Shown: positions 33,922 to 42,148 of the stretch, in pieces
Position numbering within the stretch: the first letter of the stretch is position 1
Layout: the number at the start of each line of letters is the position of its first letter
NCBI RefSeq assembly: GCF_001870735.1
Contig: NZ_MORL01000001.1
Location: 124,001 to 188,000 of the forward strand
DNA: 64,000 bases
From: Arsenicibacter rosenii
GTDB lineage: Bacteria > Bacteroidota > Bacteroidia > Cytophagales > Spirosomataceae
Direction of reading: 5' to 3'
Notes under the pieces: generated by a model
Databases searched by the model: none
What the model saw: only the letters and a program-made list of their open reading frames with translations
What the model was told of the DNA's origin: nothing
Made by a program: the position numbers and the translations under genes

Positions 33922-35019
33922 TTAAAACGTAGTGGCCATTGAGACACGGTACTGTTTCAACGTATCAATTAATCGGTTATTTTCCTCCGCCGTACCAACG
34001 GTGATGCGCAGACAGTCATCGCACAGGATGACGCGGGACCGGTCACGGACAATTACCTGATGATCAATCAGATAATCGAACACGGCCTTTGCCTCATCAA
34101 ACCTTACCAGCAGAAAGTTAGCATCGGATGGATAAATCCGGCGGACGATTGGCAAAGTAAGAAGTTTTTCGTGTAAGTCCGTCCGTTCGTGCAGAATCTT
34201 CGCCACCATCCGGTCCTTGGCGGGTTCCAGCTGCAGGGCGTCGAGGGCCAGCTGCTGGGTCGGGGCGGCAATGTTGTACGGTGGCTTAATCTTGTTCAGC
34301 ACACGGATAATTTCTTCGGACGCAAAGCACATGCCCAGCCGGAGCGCTGCCAGTCCCCAGGCCTTCGAAAAGGTTTGCAGTACGACCAGATTCGGGTACT
34401 GATCCAGGCGAGATACCCATGAGGTGCCGGCTTCAGCAAAGTCAATATAAGCTTCATCGACCACCACCAGGCAATCCGCTGCCGTCTCCAGCACGGTCCG
34501 GATCGCCTCCTGACTCAGCAAATTACCCGACGGATTGTTCGGCGAGCAGAACCAGATAATTTTCGGCTTTTTGGCTGCAATAGCGGCCAGAACCGCCGGT
34601 GTGTCTACCTGGAAATCCGGCGTAAGCGGGACTTTGGTTAAGGCAATATCATTGATGGCGGCAGATACTTCGTACATGCCGTAGGTGGGCGGCATCGTCA
34701 GCATGGTGTCAACACCGGGGCGGCAGGTGGCGCGGACCAGCAGATCAATAGGTTCATCGGAGCCATTGCCCAGAAAAATCTGTGTGGGCCGGACCTGTTT
34801 AATCGGAGCCAGCCGCTCTTTAATCGCCGATTGATAGGGATCGGGGTAGCGGTTGAACGTAGTGAGGGCGTTGTTGCCGCTCAGGACCGGCCCGAACGGG
34901 TTTTCGTTGGCATCCAGAAATACGCCTTCCTTTCCCGTATATTCGTCACGGGCTGAGGAGTAGGGTGTTATGTTCAGGATGTGTGGACGAAGAATATCAG
35001 CAAGATTAAAAGGACGCAT
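33922..35019 (-). CDS. hisC: Histidinol-phosphate aminotransferase HisC
   Basis: A 365-residue fold-type I PLP aminotransferase that makes L-histidinol phosphate from imidazole acetol phosphate and glutamate. Substrate and cofactor motifs are LDANENPFG (35-43), GNGSDEPID (84-92), SPNNPSGN (159-166), VVDEAYIDF with Asp188, and the PLP lysine Lys219 in QTFSKAWGLAALRLG. It lies downstream of hisG-hisD but separated from them by a terminator-like hairpin and a GNAT gene. Confidence 0.93.
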   Translation of the reverse strand: MRPFNLADILRPHILNITPYSSARDEYTGKEGVFLDANENPFGPVLSGNNALTTFNRYPDPYQSAIKERLAPIKQVRPTQIFLGNGSDEPIDLLVRATCRPGVDTMLTMPPTYGMYEVSAAINDIALTKVPLTPDFQVDTPAVLAAIAAKKPKIIWFCSPNNPSGNLLSQEAIRTVLETAADCLVVVDEAYIDFAEAGTSWVSRLDQYPNLVVLQTFSKAWGLAALRLGMCFASEEIIRVLNKIKPPYNIAAPTQQLALDALQLEPAKDRMVAKILHERTDLHEKLLTLPIVRRIYPSDANFLLVRFDEAKAVFDYLIDHQVIVRDRSRVILCDDCLRITVGTAEENNRLIDTLKQYRVSMATTF

Positions 35020-35038
35020 ATTGTTACTGGTTAATCAT

Positions 35039-35596
35039 TCAGTTATTGGAAAGGATCGGCCGGCTCAGGACCAGCATACCCCGTAATTCAGGTTTCATGA
35101 CAGCAAAGGTCAGTCGTTCAGCACCGACGACGGTGAAGCCATTCTGCCGGTAAAAGTGCAGGGCGGCTTCGCTGCTATCCATGGCTTTGAGCCAGACACA
35201 GGCTTTGTTCAGTTCCTGCGCCAGCCGTACCACAAAATCAACGGCAAAGCGGCCGAGACCCTTGCCGGTAGCCGAGGCCAGAAAATAAATCCGTTCGAGT
35301 TCCAGCGCCGACAAATCCGGGGCGGTTGGCAGGGTTTTGTCAAGGTTGATTTTCAGGAATCCGACCGGCTGACCGGCATCCCTGATAAAGTAGAAGCGGC
35401 TGTTTGGATCGGCAAGCTCAGCCGCCAGCTGACCCGTGTTAAAACAACGGTTCATATACCACTCACCGCCGTCCAGCCACAGATGCAGGTAATGATCCTG
35501 ATAGGCCCGCAGCGCCAGGCCGGCCAGTGCTTCGGTGTCTGCCAGACCGAGCAGATCGATGGTCAGTTCATTTTTCAAAAGATTGGTAGCGCTCAT
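35039..35596 (-). CDS. GNAT-family N-acetyltransferase
   Basis: A 185-residue acetyl-CoA-dependent acyltransferase, from the ATG at 35596. The acetyl-CoA binding signature is the segment LERIYFLASATGKGLGRFAVDFV (the variable loop A-T-G-K-G-L-G), preceded by strand motif PVGFLKINLDK and followed by CVWLKAMDSSEAALHFYRQNGF. The substrate is unknown. It ends 19 bp before hisC and so is placed within the histidine gene group. Confidence 0.82.
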   Translation of the reverse strand: MSATNLLKNELTIDLLGLADTEALAGLALRAYQDHYLHLWLDGGEWYMNRCFNTGQLAAELADPNSRFYFIRDAGQPVGFLKINLDKTLPTAPDLSALELERIYFLASATGKGLGRFAVDFVVRLAQELNKACVWLKAMDSSEAALHFYRQNGFTVVGAERLTFAVMKPELRGMLVLSRPILSNN

Positions 35597-35631
35597 AATC
35601 GAATGCCAGGTCTTTTTCTGCAATTGGTTTA

Positions 35632-35766
35632 TTACGTATGGGCCGGAAAAACATGGTAAACCTGCTGCATCCGCTCGATAATCTGCCGGGCTTTTCCGGT
35701 TGCCTGCCGGGCATCGGTCGTCAGGCAAACGTGCGCGAGCAACGCAATCAATAATCGTTTTTTCAT
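35632..35766 (-). CDS. Small ORF, 44 residues, signal-peptide-like start
   Basis: An ATG at 35766 opens a 44-codon frame with a basic-hydrophobic start (MKKRLLIALLAHVCL) and then ATGKARQIIERMQQVYH, ending in TAA at 35634-35632. The start looks like an export signal and the rest like the first helix of a larger secreted protein. It is either a remnant of a longer gene or a genuine small protein. It lies right after the hairpin following hisD. Confidence 0.4.
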   Translation of the reverse strand: MKKRLLIALLAHVCLTTDARQATGKARQIIERMQQVYHVFPAHT

Positions 35767-35791
35767 GTCTGTATCGGAGTGGGAAAATGAA

Positions 35792-35823
35792 AACGCCCCG
35801 CCTGAGAATTTAGACGGGGCGTT
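35792..35823 (-). terminator. Rho-independent terminator after hisD
   Basis: AACGCCCCG (35792-35800) and CGGGGCGTT (35815-35823) form a perfect 9-bp stem. On the minus strand the hairpin is followed by TTCATTTTC, a T-rich tail. It stops or reduces transcription between hisD and the small ORF/GNAT/hisC genes. Confidence 0.8.
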
Positions 35824-35828
35824 GGCAA

Positions 35829-37109
35829 TTATAGCTCGTCTAAGGCTTTTAATCGGATGCTGACGGCCCGTTTATGGGCATCCAGCGACTCGGCTTCGGC
35901 CATCGCTTCGACCACCGGCCCCAGCCTGCGCAGGCCTTCCGGGGTAATTGACTGAACGGTGATTTTCTTCACAAAACTATCCAGCGATACGCCGCTGTAA
36001 GCGCGGGCAAAGCCGTTGGTTGGCAGGGTATGGTTGGTGCCCGATGCATAATCACCGGCTGATTCCGGTGTATAGTTCCCAAGGAAAATAGAACCCGCAT
36101 TGATGATTTTTTCAGCAATAGCTTCAGCATCGGCCACGCTCAGAATCAGGTGTTCTGCCGCATACTGGTTCAGCAGGTCAATGGCTTCGTCCTGCGTCTC
36201 TACCAGAATGGCCTTGCTGTTCTGGATTGCCTGAGCGGCCAGGTCACGGCGTGGCAACCGGTCGAGTTGAGTCGACAGTGCCAGGTTGACGCTGCTCAGC
36301 AGTTTTTTCGAGGTGGTCACCAGCAGCACCTGGCTGTCGGCGCCGTGTTCGGCCTGCGACAGTAAGTCGGCGACGACAAAAGCCGGGATGGCGGTGTCGT
36401 CGGCGTAAACGGCTACTTCCGACGGGCCCGCCGGCATATCGATGGCCATGCCCTCTTTGGCTACCAGCATTTTGGCCGCCGTCACGTATTGGTTACCCGG
36501 TCCGAAAATCTTATATACCTGCGGGATCGTTTTCGTGCCGTAGGCCATGGCTGCAATTGCCTGAGCGCCTCCGACGCGGAAGACTTTGGTAATGCCAACC
36601 AGTTGGGCGGCAAAATAGATTGCCGGGTGATTACCGGGCGTACACAGGACCACTTCGCGGCAACCCGCCAGCTGCGCCGGTACCCCCAGCATCAGTACGG
36701 TGCTGAACAGGGGCGCTGTGCCGCCGGGGATATATAACCCGACTTTTTCGATACCGACGCTCCGGCGCCAGCACGTTACGCCCGGCATCGTTTCAATTTT
36801 TTCGACGGATTGTTTCTGGGCCGCGTGAAAGGTCCGGATGTTGGCATAGGCCTGCCGGATCGCTGCTTTCAGTTCATCGCTCAGCTGCGCTTCGGCCGCT
36901 GCCAGTTCTTCGGCCGTGACCTGAATACCGGTTGCGGTCAGATCGACCCGATCAAACCGTTTGGCGAGCTCAATCAGGGCTGCATCGCCTCCGGCTTTCA
37001 CCTGCGCCAGAATCGGAGCCACGGCGGTTTCGATCTGCGCCGACGACTGCACCGGACGCGCCAGTAAAGCAGGCCATTCGCTCCGGTCCGGAAAAGGAAT
37101 AAGTTGCAT
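35829..37109 (-). CDS. hisD: Histidinol dehydrogenase HisD
   Basis: A 426-residue NAD- and zinc-dependent enzyme for the last two steps of histidine synthesis (histidinol to histidine). Typical segments are VGLYIPGGTAPLFSTVLMLG, RVGGAQAIAAMAYGT, FGPGNQYVTAAK, DMPAGPSEV, the zinc/catalytic LLSQAEHGADSQ and TPESAGDYASGTNHTLPT. Length is that of the family. It starts 11 bp after hisG and shares its leader-controlled promoter. Confidence 0.95.
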   Translation of the reverse strand: MQLIPFPDRSEWPALLARPVQSSAQIETAVAPILAQVKAGGDAALIELAKRFDRVDLTATGIQVTAEELAAAEAQLSDELKAAIRQAYANIRTFHAAQKQSVEKIETMPGVTCWRRSVGIEKVGLYIPGGTAPLFSTVLMLGVPAQLAGCREVVLCTPGNHPAIYFAAQLVGITKVFRVGGAQAIAAMAYGTKTIPQVYKIFGPGNQYVTAAKMLVAKEGMAIDMPAGPSEVAVYADDTAIPAFVVADLLSQAEHGADSQVLLVTTSKKLLSSVNLALSTQLDRLPRRDLAAQAIQNSKAILVETQDEAIDLLNQYAAEHLILSVADAEAIAEKIINAGSIFLGNYTPESAGDYASGTNHTLPTNGFARAYSGVSLDSFVKKITVQSITPEGLRRLGPVVEAMAEAESLDAHKRAVSIRLKALDEL

Positions 37110-37120
37110 AACGGCTGCGT

Positions 37121-37981
37121 TTAGTAAATCATTTTTTCAATCGGGATCACGAGAATGCCCTGTGCACCGGCTGCCCGGATGGCCTCGATGTTTTCCCAGA
37201 AATCATTTTCGTTCAGGACCGAGTGCACCGAACTCCAGCCTTCGGTCGCCAGAGGGGTCACCGTCGGACTTTTCATACCCGGCAGGAGCGAGGTGATTTT
37301 ATCGAGTGAATCATTCGGCGCATTCAGCACAATGTACTTGTTGTTCTTGGCCGCCTGAACAGCCTTGATCCGGAACAACAGCTTGTCGATCAGTGCCTGT
37401 TTTTCGTCGCTGATGGTTTGCGCGCCGACCAGAATGGCTTCTGACCGGAAAATGACTTCGACTTCTTTCAGGCCGTTGCTCAGTAGCGTACTGCCCGAAC
37501 TGACAATGTCGCAAACCGCTTCGGCGAGGCCGATACTTGGGGCAATTTCAACCGAGCCGCTGATTTCGTGGATATTCGCCTGAACACCTTCACCGGCCAG
37601 GTAATTACCCAGCAGGCGGGGATACGAGGTGGCGATATTTTTGTGTTGCAGTTGCTGAATACCCGACCAGGTTTCGCCGCGCGGGATGGCAATCGACAAC
37701 CGGCACTTCGAGAAACCCATTTTATGGATTGTCCGTACATTGCGGGCGGTTTCAACCGCGACGTTTTCACCGACGATGCCGAGGTCAGCCACACCATCTT
37801 CTACATAACCAGGAATATCGTCGTCGCGGAGAAAGAGAAACTCAGCCGGAAAATTCGAGGAAACAGATTTGAGTTTGCCCGTACCATAATCGAAGCGGAT
37901 ACCGCATTCTTTAAATAGCTGGTACGAGTCTTCGCTTAGCCTGCCAGATTTTTGCAGAGCAATTCGAATCACGGAGTTCAT
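37121..37981 (-). CDS. hisG: ATP phosphoribosyltransferase HisG, long form
   Basis: A 286-residue enzyme for the first step of histidine synthesis, joining ATP and phosphoribosyl pyrophosphate. The PRPP-binding loop DIVSSGSTLLSNGLKEVE and the N-terminal IALQKSGRLSEDS are typical. The C-terminal roughly 75 residues (SLDKITSLLPGMKSPTVTPL...GAQGILVIPIEKMIY) form the HisG C-terminal ACT-like domain, where histidine binds for feedback inhibition in the long form, so HisZ is not needed. It is preceded by an attenuator-like leader. Confidence 0.95.
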   Translation of the reverse strand: MNSVIRIALQKSGRLSEDSYQLFKECGIRFDYGTGKLKSVSSNFPAEFLFLRDDDIPGYVEDGVADLGIVGENVAVETARNVRTIHKMGFSKCRLSIAIPRGETWSGIQQLQHKNIATSYPRLLGNYLAGEGVQANIHEISGSVEIAPSIGLAEAVCDIVSSGSTLLSNGLKEVEVIFRSEAILVGAQTISDEKQALIDKLLFRIKAVQAAKNNKYIVLNAPNDSLDKITSLLPGMKSPTVTPLATEGWSSVHSVLNENDFWENIEAIRAAGAQGILVIPIEKMIY

Positions 37982-38058
37982 TAAAATTGAGATTTTAAGA
38001 CAATTGAATGGTCCGGTTACGAGCGCCCGGACAGTTGAAAACAGGCAGAGGGGCGGCC
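37981..38058 (-). promoter_or_regulatory. his leader RNA: alternative hairpins between leader peptide and hisG
   Basis: On the minus strand GTCCGG (38032-38027) can pair with CCGGAC (38016-38011) to close a hairpin; alternatively its overlapping GGGCG (38028-38024) can pair with the upstream CGCCC (38055-38051), so the two folds exclude each other. A second AT-rich hairpin (TTAAAAT 37998-37992 with ATTTTAA 37987-37981) overlaps the hisG start. No clear U-tract follows the GC hairpin, so control could be at termination or at translation start. Confidence 0.5.
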
Positions 38059-38059
38059 A

Positions 38060-38116
38060 TTATTGACCGTTAATATGTCGATGGAGATGAAGAATAAGCG
38101 CCTGTTCCGTTTTCAT
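38060..38116 (-). CDS. His operon leader peptide (HisL-like), 18 residues
   Basis: An 18-codon frame reads MKTEQALILHLHRHINGQ and stops with TAA, 78 bp before the hisG start. Three of five successive codons at positions 10-14 are histidine (CAT each). Its position between a consensus promoter and hisG, and the alternative hairpins after it, match ribosome-mediated attenuation: when charged tRNA-His is scarce the ribosome stalls at the His codons and changes the downstream fold. It is not homologous in sequence to enterobacterial HisL (seven consecutive His). Confidence 0.75.
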   Translation of the reverse strand: MKTEQALILHLHRHINGQ

Positions 38117-38120
38117 GGCG

Positions 38121-38151
38121 CAAAGGTAGGGGGAGGCATCAAGAAAACAAA
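38121..38151 (-). promoter_or_regulatory. Consensus Bacteroidota promoter of the his operon
   Basis: On the minus strand TTTG (38151-38148) is followed after exactly 19 bp by TACCTTTG (38128-38121), matching the known Bacteroidota consensus of -33 TTTG and -7 TAnnTTTG. The -7 box ends 4 bp before the leader peptide ATG, so the transcript would start at or very close to that ATG. Confidence 0.85.
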
Positions 38152-38159
38152 GCGTTTTC

Positions 38160-38196
38160 AGGAGCTATGCCGGATTTAACGCACAGCATAGCTCCT
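38160..38196 (-). terminator. Hairpin after the 38207-38947 gene
   Basis: AGGAGCTATGC (38160-38170) pairs perfectly over 11 bp with GCATAGCTCCT (38186-38196), 11 bp beyond the stop codon of the upstream minus-strand gene. No long T-tract follows. It ends 8 bp before the -33 box of the his promoter, insulating the operon from read-through. Confidence 0.7.
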
Positions 38197-38206
38197 GCAT
38201 GCCTGT

Positions 38207-38947
38207 TTACAGGGTCGCATAATAGGCAAATACGCTGGCTAAGCCCGAATCCGACTTCAGATCCGGTTTTTTCTCTTTCAGGAAGGCTTCAACCTGCGGC
38301 TGTTTATCGGCCATGAGATCCAGAATGGCTTTTTTACCGGGAGCGAATTTTCCGGCCTTTTTCTCTTTTACTACGTACCAGGCTGCTTTTTTGATCAGCT
38401 CATCGTCTTTTGAGCCGACATTCAGCGCGGGATTGTAGTTGCCTTTTTTGACGGTAATAAAATGATGCCGCAGCAACTGAACCGGACCGTTGGCAATGAC
38501 TTCGAAAAAGCCGGGCAGGTTATCCGCCTCACCCCTGAACTCCCGGACATTGATGAATTCGCTGACGCCGCCCGCGTTGTTATTGACCAGAAAATAGCGG
38601 ATCATGGGAGCCTTCGCTACTTTCACCGACCTGTCATTAGAGCGTACTTCCACCTCCTGCTGCTGTAAATTGAGGCGGATGGGCACGCCGGCCAGGGAGT
38701 CTGTTTTCGGAGCAATTTTACCATAGAACCGGACAAAACCGGCCTGCCAGACCGAGTCGAGATAGACGGTGCCGAGCAGTTTGCCGGGATTGCCGTCAAA
38801 CCCGTACAGAACACTGCCACCATTAGTCGGGACACTTAATCCGCTGAAATTGATGCGGTCACGCGTACTTTGGTACATAGCGGTTTGCCCGAAAGTGAAT
38901 GAAAAAGAGCCCAGGCTCAGCAAGGTTACGGCAAAGTGTTTTTTCAT
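38207..38947 (-). CDS. Exported protein of unknown function
   Basis: A 246-residue protein from ATG 38947 with a signal peptide (MKKHFAVTLLSLGSFSFTFGQ). I do not recognise the family. The mature N-terminal half looks beta-rich (VYLDSVWQAGFVRFYGKI, GVPIRLNLQQQEVEVRS), and the C-terminal 70 residues are Lys-rich and helical (GKKAILDLMADKQPQVEAFLKEKKP). No catalytic motif or lipobox is visible. The layout resembles other Bacteroidota periplasmic proteins of unknown role. Confidence 0.6.
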   Translation of the reverse strand: MKKHFAVTLLSLGSFSFTFGQTAMYQSTRDRINFSGLSVPTNGGSVLYGFDGNPGKLLGTVYLDSVWQAGFVRFYGKIAPKTDSLAGVPIRLNLQQQEVEVRSNDRSVKVAKAPMIRYFLVNNNAGGVSEFINVREFRGEADNLPGFFEVIANGPVQLLRHHFITVKKGNYNPALNVGSKDDELIKKAAWYVVKEKKAGKFAPGKKAILDLMADKQPQVEAFLKEKKPDLKSDSGLASVFAYYATL

Positions 38948-39121
38948 GATAAGCCGATGGTTAGTTGACGCGGCAATACAGACTACATAGATACGGCGGG
39001 GTATGTTGAATGTCAATGGGTTGATGAAAAAAACAGCAGTGGCCCATTGTCCTGTCGGGAACATAAACGCACCGCGTTGGCAGCTATCTACAGCCCAATT
39101 CGTGGCGTAGTATAAAACCAG

Positions 39122-39154
39122 AAAAAAAAGAGCTGTTGGTTTTACCAACAGCTC
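39122..39154 (-). terminator. Strong rho-independent terminator
   Basis: GAGCTGTTGG (39130-39139) and CCAACAGCTC (39145-39154) form a perfect 10-bp stem with a 5-nt loop. Eight As (39122-39129) give an eight-U tail on the minus-strand transcript of the T9SS cargo gene. Confidence 0.93.
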
Positions 39155-39177
39155 CGGATAAATCCTGTGTTTAACTA

Positions 39178-42087
39178 CTAGCCGCCGTTAACACCTGTTT
39201 CGCGGATGATCTCCACCCAGCCCCGGATAATAACCGGTGGTGAGTTCGGATCGAGGGTCGCAAACCGGACCGTCACGATGTAATAGTAGATGCCCGACGG
39301 CAGTTGCTGGCCGGCATTGGTGTTGCCATCCCAGTTGATATTCGGGTCCCTGGTCTCGTATACTTTGGCGCCCCAGCGATTGTAGGCCTGGAAGTCAACG
39401 GTCGACACGAAGGCCGGGCATGGCATCGGTGTCAGCAGGTCGTTTTTCCCGTCGTTGTTCGGCGTAAAGACGTTTGGCATCTGGAACGCCGGACACACGT
39501 CCTTGCAGACCTTGTTGCTTGGCGTGCTCTCAAAACCAGCGCGGTTAACGGCGGTCACGTAATAGCAGCCTGCCACCGTCGTCAGGTTCATGTGCTGGTA
39601 AGTCGTCGTCGGAGCAATGACATTGGCAATCTTCTGCAGCGGCTGACTATCGTTGAACCGGCTGTAATAAATGTTGTACGACGCAATACGCGGATCACAA
39701 GTGCCCCGGCTATCCCGCTCCGGATTGGTCCAGGAGAGGTTGTTGGTAAACGTAGTCTGATTACAGAACGCTTTCGCATCGAGTGTGGCACAATCGAGCA
39801 GATCCAGCGTCAGGTTCGGGGCACACGGACGGGTGGTATCGCCGGCACTGGCACAGACGCCTTGCGAAAAGTTATTGAGTAAGCCAACCTTGATTGACGT
39901 CGTGGCCGCATAGGTACCGACTGTTTCCACACGGTAGCAATAACTGCTATCGGGGCTCAACGCCGACAGGCTGGTATTGCCATCGGCCAGAATATTGTCG
40001 GCGCCACGGTCGATGTAGGTATACGTCGAAGCACCCTGCACCGGCACATCGGCAATCCGGTTGAATGGACCGTTCGGGCCGGTCCGGCTGCGGTAAACGC
40101 GGTGCGTCTGGTTGTCGTTGGTCCACGGCGTAGCGGCCTGCCAGGTCAATGTCATCTGGCGGTTGCCGGGGGTTGCCGTCAGGCGAACACTGCTGGCCGG
40201 ATCCGAAATGTCGGAGCGAACCAGCTGGCCCGATGCATCCGTGAAATAAAACTCCAGCTGATACCGGTACGTATTCTGCACCGTATTCAGGTTCCGATCC
40301 CGGAAAACCGTATCGGCTGCCGTTGGCGACAGATTAGTTGTGATGGCGGCCACCTGCGAGAAGCTGCTGCCGTTCTGTCCGGTTGCCCGGAACAAGCGAT
40401 ACTGGAACGGAGCCCCGCCATCGGCCGGATTCAGGCCCAGCGGCCGTGTCCAGCGAACGGTAATGACGCCTTTTGTGTCGTAGGTAGAATCGACCGTTAC
40501 GTTGGTCAGGACCGGCGACAGGAGGGGTAGATCCAGACAGAATTCGTTAGAAGCCACACTATATCCACCCGTCGGCAGCGGATACTGGGCTACCACGCGG
40601 TAGCTGTATTTTACCCCGCGCTGAATGCTGGTCGTGTCTGTAAAGGTTGAGATCGTTGACGGCACCCGGCCGATTTCAACATACCCTTCATTGGCCGGAA
40701 TACCGGTCGTACAGGCCGGAATCGGGCCTGACGGACATCCCACTTTGCGGTAAACAATGATTTTGGTATCAGTCTGAACGCTACCCGACGGGAAGCAGAC
40801 ATAGGGGTTCCAGGTCAGCTGGATAGCACGTCTGGAGCCGAATGTCGTTGGCCGGCCGGTCAGGTTTTGCGGGCGCGGACCGATTACCTGAATGTTGAAA
40901 GTTGCCAGCGTAGCTAACTGGGTTGCGTTTCGGCCCGGAAAATCGATTACCCGAACCAACACCTGATAAGGTTCATCACGGATATGCGCGCAGGCCGGTG
41001 TCCAGGAAAGGGTGCCGGTGGCCGTGCCGCTCTGCGGTTGTGTCGGTGTAGTAAATCTGGCGTATGGCGTTGCAATAATCGGCGGATTGTACTGAGAACC
41101 GTCCGGTTGCCGGTTGAACATACCACCGAAAACAGAGATCTCAACACGGTTGTTGTCCGGATCCCAGGCACGGATAACCTGATTAACCGCCTGACCGGCT
41201 TCGACGCAGAGGTCATTGGGTGTGATGAGCTGAGGCCGCTTATTCGGGTTATCGACTACAATAATCTGCATATCCCTGACAATTTCCCCTATCTGAACAC
41301 CATCGCGCCATTCCTCAATAATAAAAGCAATGTTATACTGACCGGCGACAGCCGGAGCATCCCAGCACAAACTACCGGTATACGGGTCAATAGATAAGGT
41401 AGCCGGACCGTTTTTCAGCTCATTCTGCGCGTTCGGATCAATTCCCCGGGCAGGATCACGATAGGCCGTAACGTCGATACCACGGCAGTGGTTGTTGCGC
41501 GGGCCTTGCTGCGGAATGGCCATTTTGTACGCCAGGCTATCACCATCCTGATCAAAGGCTGCCGGGTTATGGCAGAATTTCTGACCGACACGGGCAGAGT
41601 CAAGCGGTGGGTTCAGCAACACAGGCGAACTATTCAGGCCGAGGCCGGCAATGATATTCAGAGACGTTCTGATCCAGAACGTAATGTTATCAGAATTTCC
41701 GTTATTAATATTGATAGTCTGGGCATTCCGGTTTTCGATATAGGCAGAAATCTGATATAAACCCGGACCGGAGTAGGTATAGGTTGTCCGGTAAATATTG
41801 ATGGATGAGGTACCGCCGTTGATCTTTACCTGAGAGATACGTCCCACCATCCGGGAGTTACCGTCTCCGAAACAGATTTCCACCTCGGTGGTCTGACGGC
41901 TGGCTTCGGCGCCCCGGACTTCGTCAAAGTAGGTGATCAGGGTGATTTCGTACGTAAGGGGGTTGGTGCCGACACGCCGGGTTGTAATTTCACCGGCCCG
42001 TACGTGGGTAGCGTGGGATAGCGTCGGCCACAAGGCACCCAGCAGAAGCAGGGTAACGACCAACCATGAGGTATATTTCGATTTCAT
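39178..42087 (-). CDS. Large secreted protein with type IX secretion (type B) C-terminal domain
   Basis: A 969-residue cell-surface or secreted protein with a signal peptide (ending LSHA). The last 100 residues (MPNVFTPNNDGKND, FQAYNRWGAKVYE, INWDGNTNAG, LPSGIYYYIVTV) are the gliding-motility-associated/type B sorting domain recognised by the type IX secretion system. Ahead of it come several fibronectin-like beta-sandwich repeats (for example WTPACAH, LTWNPY, VRWTRPLGLNP, LTWQAATPW, LSWTNPERDS). An N-terminal region (HVRAGEITTRRVGTNPLTYE) is shared with similar Bacteroidota surface proteins. It is likely an adhesin or a matrix protein; no enzyme motif is evident. Confidence 0.88.
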   Translation of the reverse strand: MKSKYTSWLVVTLLLLGALWPTLSHATHVRAGEITTRRVGTNPLTYEITLITYFDEVRGAEASRQTTEVEICFGDGNSRMVGRISQVKINGGTSSINIYRTTYTYSGPGLYQISAYIENRNAQTININNGNSDNITFWIRTSLNIIAGLGLNSSPVLLNPPLDSARVGQKFCHNPAAFDQDGDSLAYKMAIPQQGPRNNHCRGIDVTAYRDPARGIDPNAQNELKNGPATLSIDPYTGSLCWDAPAVAGQYNIAFIIEEWRDGVQIGEIVRDMQIIVVDNPNKRPQLITPNDLCVEAGQAVNQVIRAWDPDNNRVEISVFGGMFNRQPDGSQYNPPIIATPYARFTTPTQPQSGTATGTLSWTPACAHIRDEPYQVLVRVIDFPGRNATQLATLATFNIQVIGPRPQNLTGRPTTFGSRRAIQLTWNPYVCFPSGSVQTDTKIIVYRKVGCPSGPIPACTTGIPANEGYVEIGRVPSTISTFTDTTSIQRGVKYSYRVVAQYPLPTGGYSVASNEFCLDLPLLSPVLTNVTVDSTYDTKGVITVRWTRPLGLNPADGGAPFQYRLFRATGQNGSSFSQVAAITTNLSPTAADTVFRDRNLNTVQNTYRYQLEFYFTDASGQLVRSDISDPASSVRLTATPGNRQMTLTWQAATPWTNDNQTHRVYRSRTGPNGPFNRIADVPVQGASTYTYIDRGADNILADGNTSLSALSPDSSYCYRVETVGTYAATTSIKVGLLNNFSQGVCASAGDTTRPCAPNLTLDLLDCATLDAKAFCNQTTFTNNLSWTNPERDSRGTCDPRIASYNIYYSRFNDSQPLQKIANVIAPTTTYQHMNLTTVAGCYYVTAVNRAGFESTPSNKVCKDVCPAFQMPNVFTPNNDGKNDLLTPMPCPAFVSTVDFQAYNRWGAKVYETRDPNINWDGNTNAGQQLPSGIYYYIVTVRFATLDPNSPPVIIRGWVEIIRETGVNGG

Positions 42088-42148
42088 ATAAATGTACGTC
42101 AGTAACCTATCAACGTGGAACAGGCAGAAAACTGTATTTCAATCTCTC

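Noticed and set aside
35632-35766. Second his leader peptide before hisC
   Set aside because: The frame has only two scattered His codons and no run, and it looks like an export signal.
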